DNA from: Thermoplasmata archaeon
Lineage (GTDB): Archaea; Thermoplasmatota; Thermoplasmata; Lutacidiplasmatales; UBA184
NCBI GenBank assembly: GCA_021792485.1
Contig: JAJYUO010000018.1
Location: 920 to 7,339, forward strand
Length of the DNA stretch: 6,420 nt
Reading direction: 5' to 3'
Below, one piece after another: positions 1 to 5,583 of this stretch. Numbering within the stretch: position 1 is the stretch's first letter; each line of letters opens with the position of its first letter. The position numbers and the translations under genes were made by a program. The notes beneath the pieces are model-generated. The model ran no database searches. It had not been told where the DNA came from and was given only the letters and a program-made list of their open reading frames with translations.

Positions 1-681
1 CCCAGTCAGCACCGCCTCTCGGCTCAGACCGAGGGACCGGAGTCGCCCCGCCTCGGAGACGAGGAAGTGGTTGCGCCTCCCCATGCCGACCTTCTCCCCA
101 TCGGGCTGTGGGGCGCGCGAGAGGCGAGCCCTCGACGGCGGCGGGGGGACGGGGTTCTTGCACGCATCAACAAGCCATTCCGGGGCGGGAGCGGGGCGAT
201 TGTATCCGTTCGCCCAAGCGTACCGGCGGCCGCTCGCGTGTCGCGACGGCGGGATGACTACGTAGCCGCCGTCACCCCGGAAGTCGCACCCCGGCACCCT
301 CTTGGCCCAGTCCTTGGACTCGGGGATATGCTCAACGTAGAAGTGAGCGCCTTTCCCGGTCGACACGCGGGGGGCTCGGTCAAGGCCGTGCGAGGCGGCC
401 CATTCGACAGCGTCCGCAGAGTCCGCGTCCAGCACGTCGAATCCGTTGAGGGCGCCAGTCGGCGCCCCCCAGTTGCAGAATGGCCATCGTGCGATCCACG
501 CGCCCCACTGCTTCGGGTCCGTGGATGCGTCCTTGAACCCGTGCTCGGTCAGGGGGTGTTTGCCCTTCCGGTCGCAGTCGTCGCGGCCGCAGGTGCACCT
601 CCCTACCTCCACGCTATGCACCGGGAAAATGGCCCAGCGCAGCTTTTGATAGATCTCGAGTTCGGGAGGTAGCTCAACCAC
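1..681 (-). CDS. Bifunctional DNA primase/polymerase (Prim-Pol), N-terminal 227 residues; 3' end outside window
   Basis: Recognised as a Prim-Pol domain of the archaeo-eukaryotic primase superfamily, which makes primers and extends DNA in many viruses and plasmids. Seen in the translation: a Cys-rich start (C29, C31, C36, then KHPLTEHGFKDAS at about 41-53), the family pattern of a WP/TG stretch (66-76), the acidic motif VLDAD (D85, D87) that should bind metal, STGKGAHFY with H113 as second active-site motif, and DFRGDGGYVVIPPSRH (133-148) as the third conserved block. After a Pro-rich linker (about 176-185), GRRNHFLVSEAGRLRSLGLS (201-220) resembles the primase C-terminal helical segment that often leads into a helicase. 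The GTG start at 681-679 is chosen because AGGAGG lies at 693-688, six bases upstream, and the domain begins soon after. The frame is open to position 1. It is last in the visible leftward operon, 60 bases after the nuclease gene. Whether a helicase domain follows cannot be seen. Confidence 0.9.
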   Translation of the reverse strand, partial: MVELPPELEIYQKLRWAIFPVHSVEVGRCTCGRDDCDRKGKHPLTEHGFKDASTDPKQWGAWIARWPFCNWGAPTGALNGFDVLDADSADAVEWAASHGLDRAPRVSTGKGAHFYVEHIPESKDWAKRVPGCDFRGDGGYVVIPPSRHASGRRYAWANGYNRPAPAPEWLVDACKNPVPPPPSRARLSRAPQPDGEKVGMGRRNHFLVSEAGRLRSLGLSREAVLTG

Positions 682-741
682 TTCCGTCCTCCTGCGTGGC
701 CGCCGCTCGTCGGGAGCGGGAGCCCGCGCTCGTCGTCATCG

Positions 742-1386
742 TCACTTCGGGATCCCTCCCATTCCGCACCCGGTCCCGACGTGAATCTCATCGCCACACA
801 ACGGGCATCCCGGCAGAATCTCCATCTCGGCGAGCTCGCGGGGCGTGAGTTCGCGCCGGTACTCGGCGAACAACTCGGCGTCCGTCGCCACGCCTCCGTT
901 ACAGGCGAGGACGCGCTGAGTGACCCGAGCCACGTGCTCGAGCGTCCTAACGGTCAATACAATCGGCTCGTAGGGGACCTTGGCCACCGTCGGGGCCTTG
1001 GCGGCGAGTTCGTCCGCCAAGTTGCACTGATTGCATAGGGCGCCGCGGACGAGGCCGGTGTCGTGATCGTGATCGAGGACGAGATCGCGGCGGTACGTCA
1101 GTCGTCCGCACCCCATGCAGCAGCCGTTGAACAGGCGTTGGAGCGCTCCGACCAGGCGAAGTCTGTAGATCCGAGCCTCGTGTTTGGTCGGAGCTCCCCC
1201 GTTAACATACTCACGTCGCCTCCATTTGGCTGTGCGCGAGTTCCACAACATCGGTGGAGCTCGGACCCCGGCGGTCGCGAGGTCCTCCATAGTGGGATCG
1301 TACCGCAACCGGCGAATCTCGGCGAGGGTCAATTCCTCGAGGCGACGGAGCGGGAGGACGTCCGATGCTGCGGCCGAAGCGGACAT
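742..1386 (-). CDS. Endonuclease VII-like HNH nuclease, 214 residues
   Basis: Resembles the recombination endonuclease VII family (type member T4 gp49), zinc-containing nucleases that cut Holliday junctions and branched DNA, typically in phage genomes. Seen: C90-x2-C93, then LVLDHDHDTG with D105, H106, D107 and H108, then RGALCNQCN with C118, C121 and N122. Two Cys pairs flanking a DHDH core and an Asn right after the last Cys are the family hallmark, so the catalytic and zinc residues look intact. The N-terminal 85 residues are basic and not recognised. The C-terminus adds a second Cys cluster (C194-x2-C197 and C207), which the core does not need. The ATG at 1386 is preferred over an ATG at 1446 because GGAGGGG ends five bases before it and because the longer form would overlap the methyltransferase by 59 bases. 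The methyltransferase stop lies between this ribosome binding site and the start, suggesting coupling. Junction cutting itself is inferred from the family. Confidence 0.85.
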   Translation of the reverse strand: MSASAAASDVLPLRRLEELTLAEIRRLRYDPTMEDLATAGVRAPPMLWNSRTAKWRRREYVNGGAPTKHEARIYRLRLVGALQRLFNGCCMGCGRLTYRRDLVLDHDHDTGLVRGALCNQCNLADELAAKAPTVAKVPYEPIVLTVRTLEHVARVTQRVLACNGGVATDAELFAEYRRELTPRELAEMEILPGCPLCGDEIHVGTGCGMGGIPK

Positions 1387-1387
1387 T

Positions 1388-1981
1388 TCACCCCTCCGTA
1401 ATCCCATCAGTCCCGAGCGCCGCGAATCGAGGGCAAGCGCGTTCACTTCGTCTCCTCAGCCTGACGTGGATGTTTCCCGGCGGACCCCCCGGGATTCTCT
1501 CGTAGAGCGCTCCCACGCGCGGGAACGACCTGCGAACGTGCCACAGGAACGGCCACACCCGCTCGACCCGGCACGATAGCAGCTGCCACTGCTTCCTGCG
1601 CGCGTACGCGTGACGCATCACGCTCGCGTCCCAAAAGGGACGGAACGACTCGACGTTGAAGTACCGCCGGTGCGACAGCTCGTGGGCCTGCCGGCTACGG
1701 GCGTGCGGCGTATCGAATTCGAACACTCCACCGGGGCGAAGGATCCGGTGCACCTCGTCAAAGAGGACGAACATGAGTTCCCGATCGCCCTCGTACCGGG
1801 GAGGCAGATGCTCGAGGAGCTGGTGCGAGACCACGCGGTCGTACGCCCCGTCCGCTATGGGCCACGGGAACTTTCCCGCGTCCCACTGGATCGTGACCCC
1901 TCTGGCGGGCGATACATCCATGCCGTCCGTAGCCGACGGGTCGCGGTTCGCTCCGCAGCCGAGGTCGAGGGTGCGGCTCAT
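1388..1981 (-). CDS. Class I SAM-dependent methyltransferase, 197 residues
   Basis: A small Rossmann-fold methyltransferase. Seen: the SAM-binding glycine motif LDLGCGANRDP (residues 5-15), an acidic turn GMDVSP (20-25), a motif near DRVVSHQLLEHLPP (48-61), and EVHRILRPGGVFEFDTPHA (76-94), typical of the family after strand 4. The C-terminus is basic and aromatic (about 126-178). The substrate cannot be read from the sequence; nucleic acid, protein and small-molecule methyltransferases share these motifs. The context (nuclease and primase-polymerase in the same operon) makes DNA modification against host restriction a reasonable guess, but there is no visible DPPY or PCQ motif of classical DNA methyltransferases. 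The ATG at 1981 is chosen because the glycine motif begins four residues later, GGAGG lies ten bases upstream, and ATGA overlaps the stop of the preceding gene. An in-frame extension to 2137 would add 52 residues without domain features and overlap that gene. Confidence 0.8.
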   Translation of the reverse strand: MSRTLDLGCGANRDPSATDGMDVSPARGVTIQWDAGKFPWPIADGAYDRVVSHQLLEHLPPRYEGDRELMFVLFDEVHRILRPGGVFEFDTPHARSRQAHELSHRRYFNVESFRPFWDASVMRHAYARRKQWQLLSCRVERVWPFLWHVRRSFPRVGALYERIPGGPPGNIHVRLRRRSERACPRFAALGTDGITEG

Positions 1982-2274
1982 GGAGAAGCGTCCTCCGGCC
2001 GGCCCACTGGTGGCCGGTGCCGACCAGAACCCTCCTCGATGGCGACCGCGATCGACCGGGGAACTCCCCAGTCGAAACCGTGAATCGTGCAGACCGAGAT
2101 CCCGGGCGGTCGGTTGAAGCGGATTTGCAGTCGGCACCGCGCGCAGTAGATGGGTGCGGGCGCCGGCTCGGCCCCTTGCGGGCCGAAATTAACCTCTGCG
2201 ATCACCGAGCCGACCTGACGGGACTGCCCGCGCGTCTCGTGCGTGGAGCCGGGCGCAGAAGGAGCGGGGATCAC
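1978..2274 (-). CDS. Small CxxC...CxxH putative zinc-binding protein, 98 residues
   Basis: Family not recognised. Seen: a flexible Pro/Ala/Gly-rich N-terminal 40 residues, then YCARC (C44, C47), followed after 14 residues by VCTIHGFDWG (C62, H65). This C-x2-C-x14-C-x2-H arrangement could bind one zinc ion, with an aromatic/hydrophobic stretch (about 66-79) following. The tail (82-98) is polar and rich in Pro, Gly and charged residues. The GTG at 2274-2272 is chosen because it overlaps the stop of the upstream gene as GTGA and has GGAGG four bases before it; the same frame stays open to 2451 but that part lies inside the upstream gene. The stop at 1978 overlaps the methyltransferase start as ATGA. 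These overlaps on both sides are the best evidence that it is a real gene. A role in nucleic acid or protein binding is inference from the Cys/His pattern only. Confidence 0.6.
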   Translation of the reverse strand: MIPAPSAPGSTHETRGQSRQVGSVIAEVNFGPQGAEPAPAPIYCARCRLQIRFNRPPGISVCTIHGFDWGVPRSIAVAIEEGSGRHRPPVGRPEDASP

Positions 2275-2771
2275 GACGCCTCCGTTCGGGGGACCATCCG
2301 ATTGAGCGCGGACTCTATCGCTCGGGACTCGGCGTACAACCGATCCCGTAGCGACCTCCCACTTCCTACTCGCGGGAGTCCGTTGCCCGAGGAGGGGGCG
2401 CGCTTGCCGCCCCGCCGGCTCCTGGACACTACGCGAGCGCTCGCGGCCCAACGATAGACGGTCTGTACGCTAAGCGCGAGCCCCCGCGACCGCGCCTCGC
2501 GGGAAACCCTCTGCAGGGATGCCCCGGCCCGGAGCCGCGACAGAGCCCAATCCCGCAACTCGGGCCGCCGAGCGATCTGCCGCCGACCCCTCCACTCGCG
2601 CCGAGCTACGTACCCGATCACGAGCGGCGGGAACGTGAGGACCACTCCGCACTCGAGGCAGTACGTCTCCGACGTGAGCACGTCCTCGGCGCACGCCCGA
2701 TGGGGGCATGTGTCCGCGCCGGCCGTCGGCACGGAGACCTGATGGACGAAACCCATCCAGCCTTGCGTCAC
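2271..2771 (-). CDS. Zinc-ribbon plus helix-turn-helix protein, probable DNA-binding regulator, 166 residues
   Basis: No named family recognised. Seen in order: an N-terminal Cys/His group TCPHRAC (C22, H24, C27) and YCLECGVVL (C38, C41), looking like a zinc ribbon; a hydrophobic then basic linker (45-69); a helical segment at about 71-114 ending in ALSVQTVYRWAASARV, whose spacing (RDWALSRLRAG, SLQRVSREARSRG, SVQTVYRWA) fits a helix-turn-helix of the resolvase/transposase-like type; and an Arg/Ser-rich tail (115-166). The GTG at 2771 is favoured: it overlaps the stop of the frame ending at 2768 as GTGA and sits eight bases after GGAGG (2784-2780). A GTG two codons earlier (2777) is only two bases from that site, and an ATG at 2756 is also possible. 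As the first well-supported gene of the operon it could regulate the element, or recognise an origin or integration site; both are inference. Confidence 0.6.
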   Translation of the reverse strand: MTQGWMGFVHQVSVPTAGADTCPHRACAEDVLTSETYCLECGVVLTFPPLVIGYVARREWRGRRQIARRPELRDWALSRLRAGASLQRVSREARSRGLALSVQTVYRWAASARVVSRSRRGGKRAPSSGNGLPRVGSGRSLRDRLYAESRAIESALNRMVPRTEAS

Positions 2772-3229
2772 GGGCACGCCCTCCCGTCAAGCTCGTGCAC
2801 CATTCCACAGATCGGGCACAGGCCGACCGCCCGCGGGTTCTCCGCCGCCTCTAGTTGAGGACTCGGCCCCGCGGGACTCGAACCCGCGTCCAAGCGCTGG
2901 TCGCCGGAAGGCCGGGCGGCGGAGAGTGAAAAAGAAGGCGAGGCCCCGGGCGCACCCGGGACCGAAGGGGTTGCCGCGATTACGCGCGAGGCGAAGCGAC
3001 GGTTGAGCTCGTGCAGATCAGAGTGCCCGAGCGGGCACGAATCCGGCCGAACCGGACTTTCCACTGTCGAAGAATCCCGAATCCGCTCGGGGCTACGGCC
3101 CGGACCCAACCGTGGCAGCGTAACGAACGCATTTCCCCAGAACCGAGCCGCATTCGAACCCGGACCGCCTCTCGCCGTAGTCTCCGAGTCATTGATTTCG
3201 CTCCTCGGCCCGTGCCGGTTCGCCCGCAA
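2768..3229 (-). CDS. Doubtful open frame ending in a CPICG...C knuckle; start unresolved
   Basis: Only the 3' end has support. The last codons encode LCPICGMVHELDGRAC followed by Pro and stop, with three Cys and one His that could bind zinc; their third codon positions are GC-rich like the neighbouring genes, and the stop overlaps the next gene's start as GTGA. Further upstream the frame is open to about 3268, but the codons look less biased and cross a tRNA T-arm-like element and several hairpins. In-frame starts (TTG at 3229, GTG at 3064, TTG at 2893) have no ribosome binding site. A second Cys/His stretch, SCPLGHSDLHELN, is encoded near 2998-3038 and loosely resembles the first. Possibilities are a short gene starting near 2893, a gene cut at its 5' end, or no gene at all. 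The extent given is the longest reading. Confidence 0.25.
   Translation of the reverse strand: MRANRHGPRSEINDSETTARGGPGSNAARFWGNAFVTLPRLGPGRSPERIRDSSTVESPVRPDSCPLGHSDLHELNRRFASRVIAATPSVPGAPGASPSFSLSAARPSGDQRLDAGSSPAGPSPQLEAAENPRAVGLCPICGMVHELDGRACP
2864..2887 (-). other. tRNA T-arm-like element with 3' acceptor strand; possible attachment-site remnant
   Basis: On the minus strand GCGGG-TTCGAGT-CCCGC forms a perfect five-pair T stem with a canonical seven-base TTCGA-type loop, followed by GGGGCCG and A, which would be the 3' acceptor strand and discriminator base. I searched upstream (rightward) for a matching 5' acceptor strand (YGGYYYY), D arm and anticodon arm and found none that assemble into a tRNA. 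It may be the 3' end of a tRNA left by integrase-mediated insertion, a degraded tRNA, or chance in GC-rich DNA. The orientation is awkward for the simplest insertion model, because the fragment's 5' side faces the transketolase side. Confidence 0.3.
2928..2963 (-). terminator. Hairpin followed by T-rich tract, terminator-like for leftward transcripts
   Basis: On the minus strand GGTCCCGGG-TGCG-CCCGGGGCC makes a nine-pair stem (one G-T pair, plus-strand 2942-2963) with a four-base loop, and a pyrimidine run TTCTTTTTC follows five bases later. The T tract is interrupted and a little distant, so it is a weak example. It would stop a transcript coming from the right, before the left operon. Confidence 0.25.
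3023..3101. other. Cluster of four short hairpins in the intergenic region
   Basis: Consecutive inverted repeats on the plus strand: GTGCCC-GAGC-GGGCAC (3023-3038), TCCGG-CCGAA-CCGGA (3042-3056), CCCGA-ATCCGC-TCGGG (3076-3091) and GGGC-TACG-GCCC (3090-3101, sharing two bases with the previous one). They could be a structured RNA, a protein-bound origin region or coincidence in GC-rich DNA. No known RNA family is recognised. Confidence 0.3.
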
Positions 3230-3290
3230 GAAACGTACGATCGAGTGTCGAATTCGATGCCTTCGTCTCTATGACCACCCCCGAGTTCGT

Positions 3291-3320
3291 ATGCAACGCG
3301 ATGGGACGCGTATGGACGCG
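3291..3320. repeat. Three tandem 10-bp units (ATGCAACGCG / ATGGGACGCG / TATGGACGCG)
   Basis: Three adjacent 10-base units end in ACGCG and carry ATG at or near the start; the third is shifted by one base at its 5' end. A period of 10 places the units on one face of the helix, as in iterons and regulator-binding arrays. It lies between the two divergent gene blocks. The repeat is directly visible; a binding function is inferred. Confidence 0.45.
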
Positions 3321-3439
3321 CGCGGTTCCCGATTTTCACCCGCATGAGGTTGGGGTGGATTGGGAGCCGAGAGCCTGAAGCCGCACGATCGCCGATCGAA
3401 CCTTCCGGCCGAGCCGAACGTTCACACCGTCCCCTAGAT

Positions 3440-3461
3440 TGGCCGGTGCATGGCCGGTGAA
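3440..3461. repeat. Two tandem 11-bp units (TGGCCGGTGCA / TGGCCGGTGAA) upstream of transketolase
   Basis: Two adjacent 11-base units differ at one position. A third GGCCGGTGC occurs at 3531-3539, 14 bases before the transketolase start. The position in the leader suggests a regulator-binding site, but the core also occurs once inside a left-block gene (about 2012), so some recurrence is expected in this GC-rich DNA. Confidence 0.35.
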
Positions 3462-3478
3462 TCAACTTGGTCTTGCGC

Positions 3479-3488
3479 GGAGGTGATC
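3479..3488 (+). promoter_or_regulatory. Strong Shine-Dalgarno-like GGAGGTGATC far upstream of transketolase
   Basis: This ten-base string is fully complementary to the usual 3' end of 16S rRNA, yet it is 64 bases before the transketolase ATG. The transketolase frame has a stop at 3484-3486 and no start before 3553. A TTG at 3495, in another frame, is the nearest codon it could serve; that frame runs to 3704 inside transketolase. It may serve a leader peptide or be fortuitous. Confidence 0.25.
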
Positions 3489-3552
3489 GGCGGGTTGCGG
3501 ATCCCGAGCGAGCCCGCCACCTTTTTCCCCGGCCGGTGCTACGACACCGAAG

Positions 3553-5583
3553 ATGGCTGCTGCGGAACTCGACCGGATCTGCGTCAACACCCTACGATTT
3601 CTCGCGGTCGACTCCGTCGAGAAGGCGAACTCCGGCCACCCCGGACTGCCGTTGGGCGCCGCGCCGATGGCCTACGTCCTCTGGGACCGGTTCCTCCGGC
3701 ATAATCCGGCCGATCCGCGCTGGCCGAACCGAGACCGCTTCATCCTTTCCGCGGGCCACGGTTCGGCGTTGCTGTATGCCCTCCTGCACGTCACGGGATA
3801 TGATCTCTCGCTCGAGGAGTTGCAACGATTCCGGCAGTGGGGTAGCCGAACGCCGGGACATCCGGAGTACGGAGTGGTCCCTGGGGTCGAAGCAACGACC
3901 GGACCGTTGGGTCAGGGCTTCGCGATGGGCGTCGGAATGGCGATCGCCGAACGCCATCTCGCGTCGACGTTGAACCGCGACGGATGGCCGCTGGTCGACC
4001 ACTACACCTACGGGATTGTCTCCGACGGCGATCTGATGGAGGGGATCGCCTCCGAGGCGGCCTCGCTGGCGGGACATCTCGGCCTCGGGAAGCTCATCTA
4101 CCTGTACGACGACAACCTCGTTTCCCTCGAGGGCCCAACGAGTTGGGCCTTCACCGAAGACGTTCCGGGTCGCTTCGAGTCGTACGGATGGCAGGTCCTC
4201 CGAGTCGAAGATGGGAACGACCTCGACGCGATCGACGCCGCGCTGCGCGCGGCGCAGGCCGACACCCGGCACCCTTCCCTCGTGTGCGTGCGGACCCACA
4301 TCGGGTACGGCAGCCCGGTACAGGACACTCGGGAAGCGCACGGAGAGCCGCTGGGACCCGCCCGTCTCAAAGCGACGAAGGAGAAGCTCGGTTGGCCGCT
4401 GGAGCCGACGTTCTGGATCCCGCCCGAAGCGCGGGCTCACTTTCGCATGGCCCTCGACCGGGGCAGGACCTGGCAGAGCGAGTGGGAGTCGCTTCGGACC
4501 CGATTCCGGTCCCAGGAGCCGGCGGCCGCTCGCGCCTTCGAAGCTCAGATCTCCGGCGAGCTCCCGACCGGGTGGGACGCGGGGCTCCCCGCCTTCCGGC
4601 CGACCGACGGACCGATCGCTACCCGCGACGCGTCCCAGCGAGTTCTCGCCGCCCTCTCCTCCCGCCTGCCGGCGCTGGTCGGGGGCGCCGCTGACCTTTC
4701 GCCGTCGACGAAGACCGTGCTGCCGGGCACCCCCGACTTCGGCGCGAACGAACGCGGCGGTCGTAACTTCCACTTCGGTGTGCGCGAGCACGCGATGGCG
4801 GGGGTTCTCAACGGAATCGCCCTCCACGGAGGGTTGCTCCCGTACGGCGGCACATTCCTCGTCTTCTCCGACTACGCGCGAGGGGCGGTGCGCCTTGCGG
4901 CCCTGCAGAAGACGCACGTGATCTTCGTTTTCACGCACGATAGCATCGCGATGGGCGAGGACGGTCCGACCCACCAGCCGGTCGAGCACCTGCTCAGTCT
5001 CCGTTCGATACCCGAATTCACGGTCTATCGGCCGGCGGATGCCAACGAGACCTCGGCGGCGTGGCGTCTAGCGGTAACGCGGAGCGAGCCGGCAGCTCTC
5101 GTCCTGACCCGTCAGAAGGTTCCGGTTCTGGATCCTGCCGTCTATCCCATCGCGGAGGGCGTGCCGCGGGGCGGCTACATTCTCTCGGATCCCCCCGCCG
5201 GTCCTCCTCACGTGATTCTCATCGCGACCGGCTCGGAGGTCTCCGTTGCCTTGGAGGCCCAGCGCAAGCTCGCGGGGCTCGGGACGCCCTCTCGGGTCGT
5301 ATCCTTGCCGAGCTGGCGGCTCTTTGACGAGCAACCGCCTTCGTATCGGGCGGCGGTGCTTCCTCCCGGCATCCCGAAGGTTTCCGTGGAGGCGGGGGTC
5401 ACGCTCGGTTGGTCTCGCTACGTCGGATCGAACGGGCGATCGGTCGGCGTGGACCGGTTCGGCGCTTCCGCGCCCGGGCCTGTGGTCCTGCGAGAACTGG
5501 GGATCACCCCGGACCATGTGGTCGAGTGCGCTCAGAACGCGATCGCCGCGAACGGATCTGACGACCATGGCACGCCTCACTGA
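3553..5583 (+). CDS. tkt: Transketolase, 676 residues, complete
   Basis: Thiamine diphosphate enzyme that moves two-carbon units from ketose to aldose phosphates in the non-oxidative pentose phosphate pathway; cytosolic and normally a dimer. Length matches full-size transketolases, not the split two-subunit form common in archaea. Seen: N-terminal cofactor domain with SGHPG (H29), SAGHG (H69), PGHPE (H103), GPLGQG (117-122), the TPP/metal motif SDGDLMEG (157-164) through YDDN (N188), and AHG (H263); the middle domain with FGVREHAM containing the catalytic Glu412, and [14 protein letters not shown] (463-476, H474); and a C-terminal domain with [10 protein letters not shown] (554-563). All expected catalytic residues are present; the TPP motif begins with Ser157 where Gly is usual. 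The ATG at 3553 is used because the next in-frame codon upstream to change this is a stop at 3484 and no other start lies between. There is no ribosome binding site just before it, so it may be translated from a leaderless or weakly led mRNA. It overlaps transaldolase by 17 bases. Confidence 0.97.
   Translation: MAAAELDRICVNTLRFLAVDSVEKANSGHPGLPLGAAPMAYVLWDRFLRHNPADPRWPNRDRFILSAGHGSALLYALLHVTGYDLSLEELQRFRQWGSRTPGHPEYGVVPGVEATTGPLGQGFAMGVGMAIAERHLASTLNRDGWPLVDHYTYGIVSDGDLMEGIASEAASLAGHLGLGKLIYLYDDNLVSLEGPTSWAFTEDVPGRFESYGWQVLRVEDGNDLDAIDAALRAAQADTRHPSLVCVRTHIGYGSPVQDTREAHGEPLGPARLKATKEKLGWPLEPTFWIPPEARAHFRMALDRGRTWQSEWESLRTRFRSQEPAAARAFEAQISGELPTGWDAGLPAFRPTDGPIATRDASQRVLAALSSRLPALVGGAADLSPSTKTVLPGTPDFGANERGGRNFHFGVREHAMAGVLNGIALHGGLLPYGGTFLVFSDYARGAVRLAALQKTHVIFVFTHDSIAMGEDGPTHQPVEHLLSLRSIPEFTVYRPADANETSAAWRLAVTRSEPAALVLTRQKVPVLDPAVYPIAEGVPRGGYILSDPPAGPPHVILIATGSEVSVALEAQRKLAGLGTPSRVVSLPSWRLFDEQPPSYRAAVLPPGIPKVSVEAGVTLGWSRYVGSNGRSVGVDRFGASAPGPVVLRELGITPDHVVECAQNAIAANGSDDHGTPH

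Larger units (their letters stand above)
2778..3552. other. Intergenic region between divergent blocks
   Basis: About 770 bases with no convincing gene on either strand. Besides the elements listed separately it has a perfect palindrome TCGAATTCGA (3248-3257). I see no clear bacterial -35/-10 pair and no archaeal TATA box with purine-rich BRE, although promoters for both blocks should lie here. Short open frames on both strands across 2980-3465 show no recognisable domain and no ribosome binding site. Confidence 0.5.

Noticed and set aside
67..672. 201-codon plus-strand frame at the left edge
   Set aside because: It is the antisense shadow of the primase-polymerase, whose catalytic motifs are clear on the other strand.
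674..739. 21-codon minus-strand frame between nuclease and primase-polymerase genes
   Set aside because: It begins two bases after the nuclease stop and overlaps the next start, but has no ribosome binding site of its own and no recognisable content.
1387..1446. 20-residue N-terminal extension of the endonuclease VII-like protein
   Set aside because: The ATG at 1386 has an excellent GGAGGGG site; the longer form would overlap the methyltransferase by 59 bases.
1982..2137. 52-residue N-terminal extension of the methyltransferase
   Set aside because: It precedes the SAM-binding motif that normally starts the fold, and the ATG at 1981 has both a ribosome binding site and a coupled stop.
3130..3215. 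Possible minus-strand tRNA around GGGTTCGAAT
   Set aside because: The bases flanking the loop (CCGGG and GCGGC) do not pair, and no acceptor stem can be formed.
3003..3347. Plus-strand open frames between the two blocks
   Set aside because: No domain, no ribosome binding site, and they run across hairpins and tandem repeats typical of non-coding DNA.
3592..4989. 465-codon open frame antisense to transketolase
   Set aside because: Its translation is Arg/Gly-rich with no domain, and it lies entirely opposite a certain gene; such antisense frames are usual in GC-rich coding DNA.
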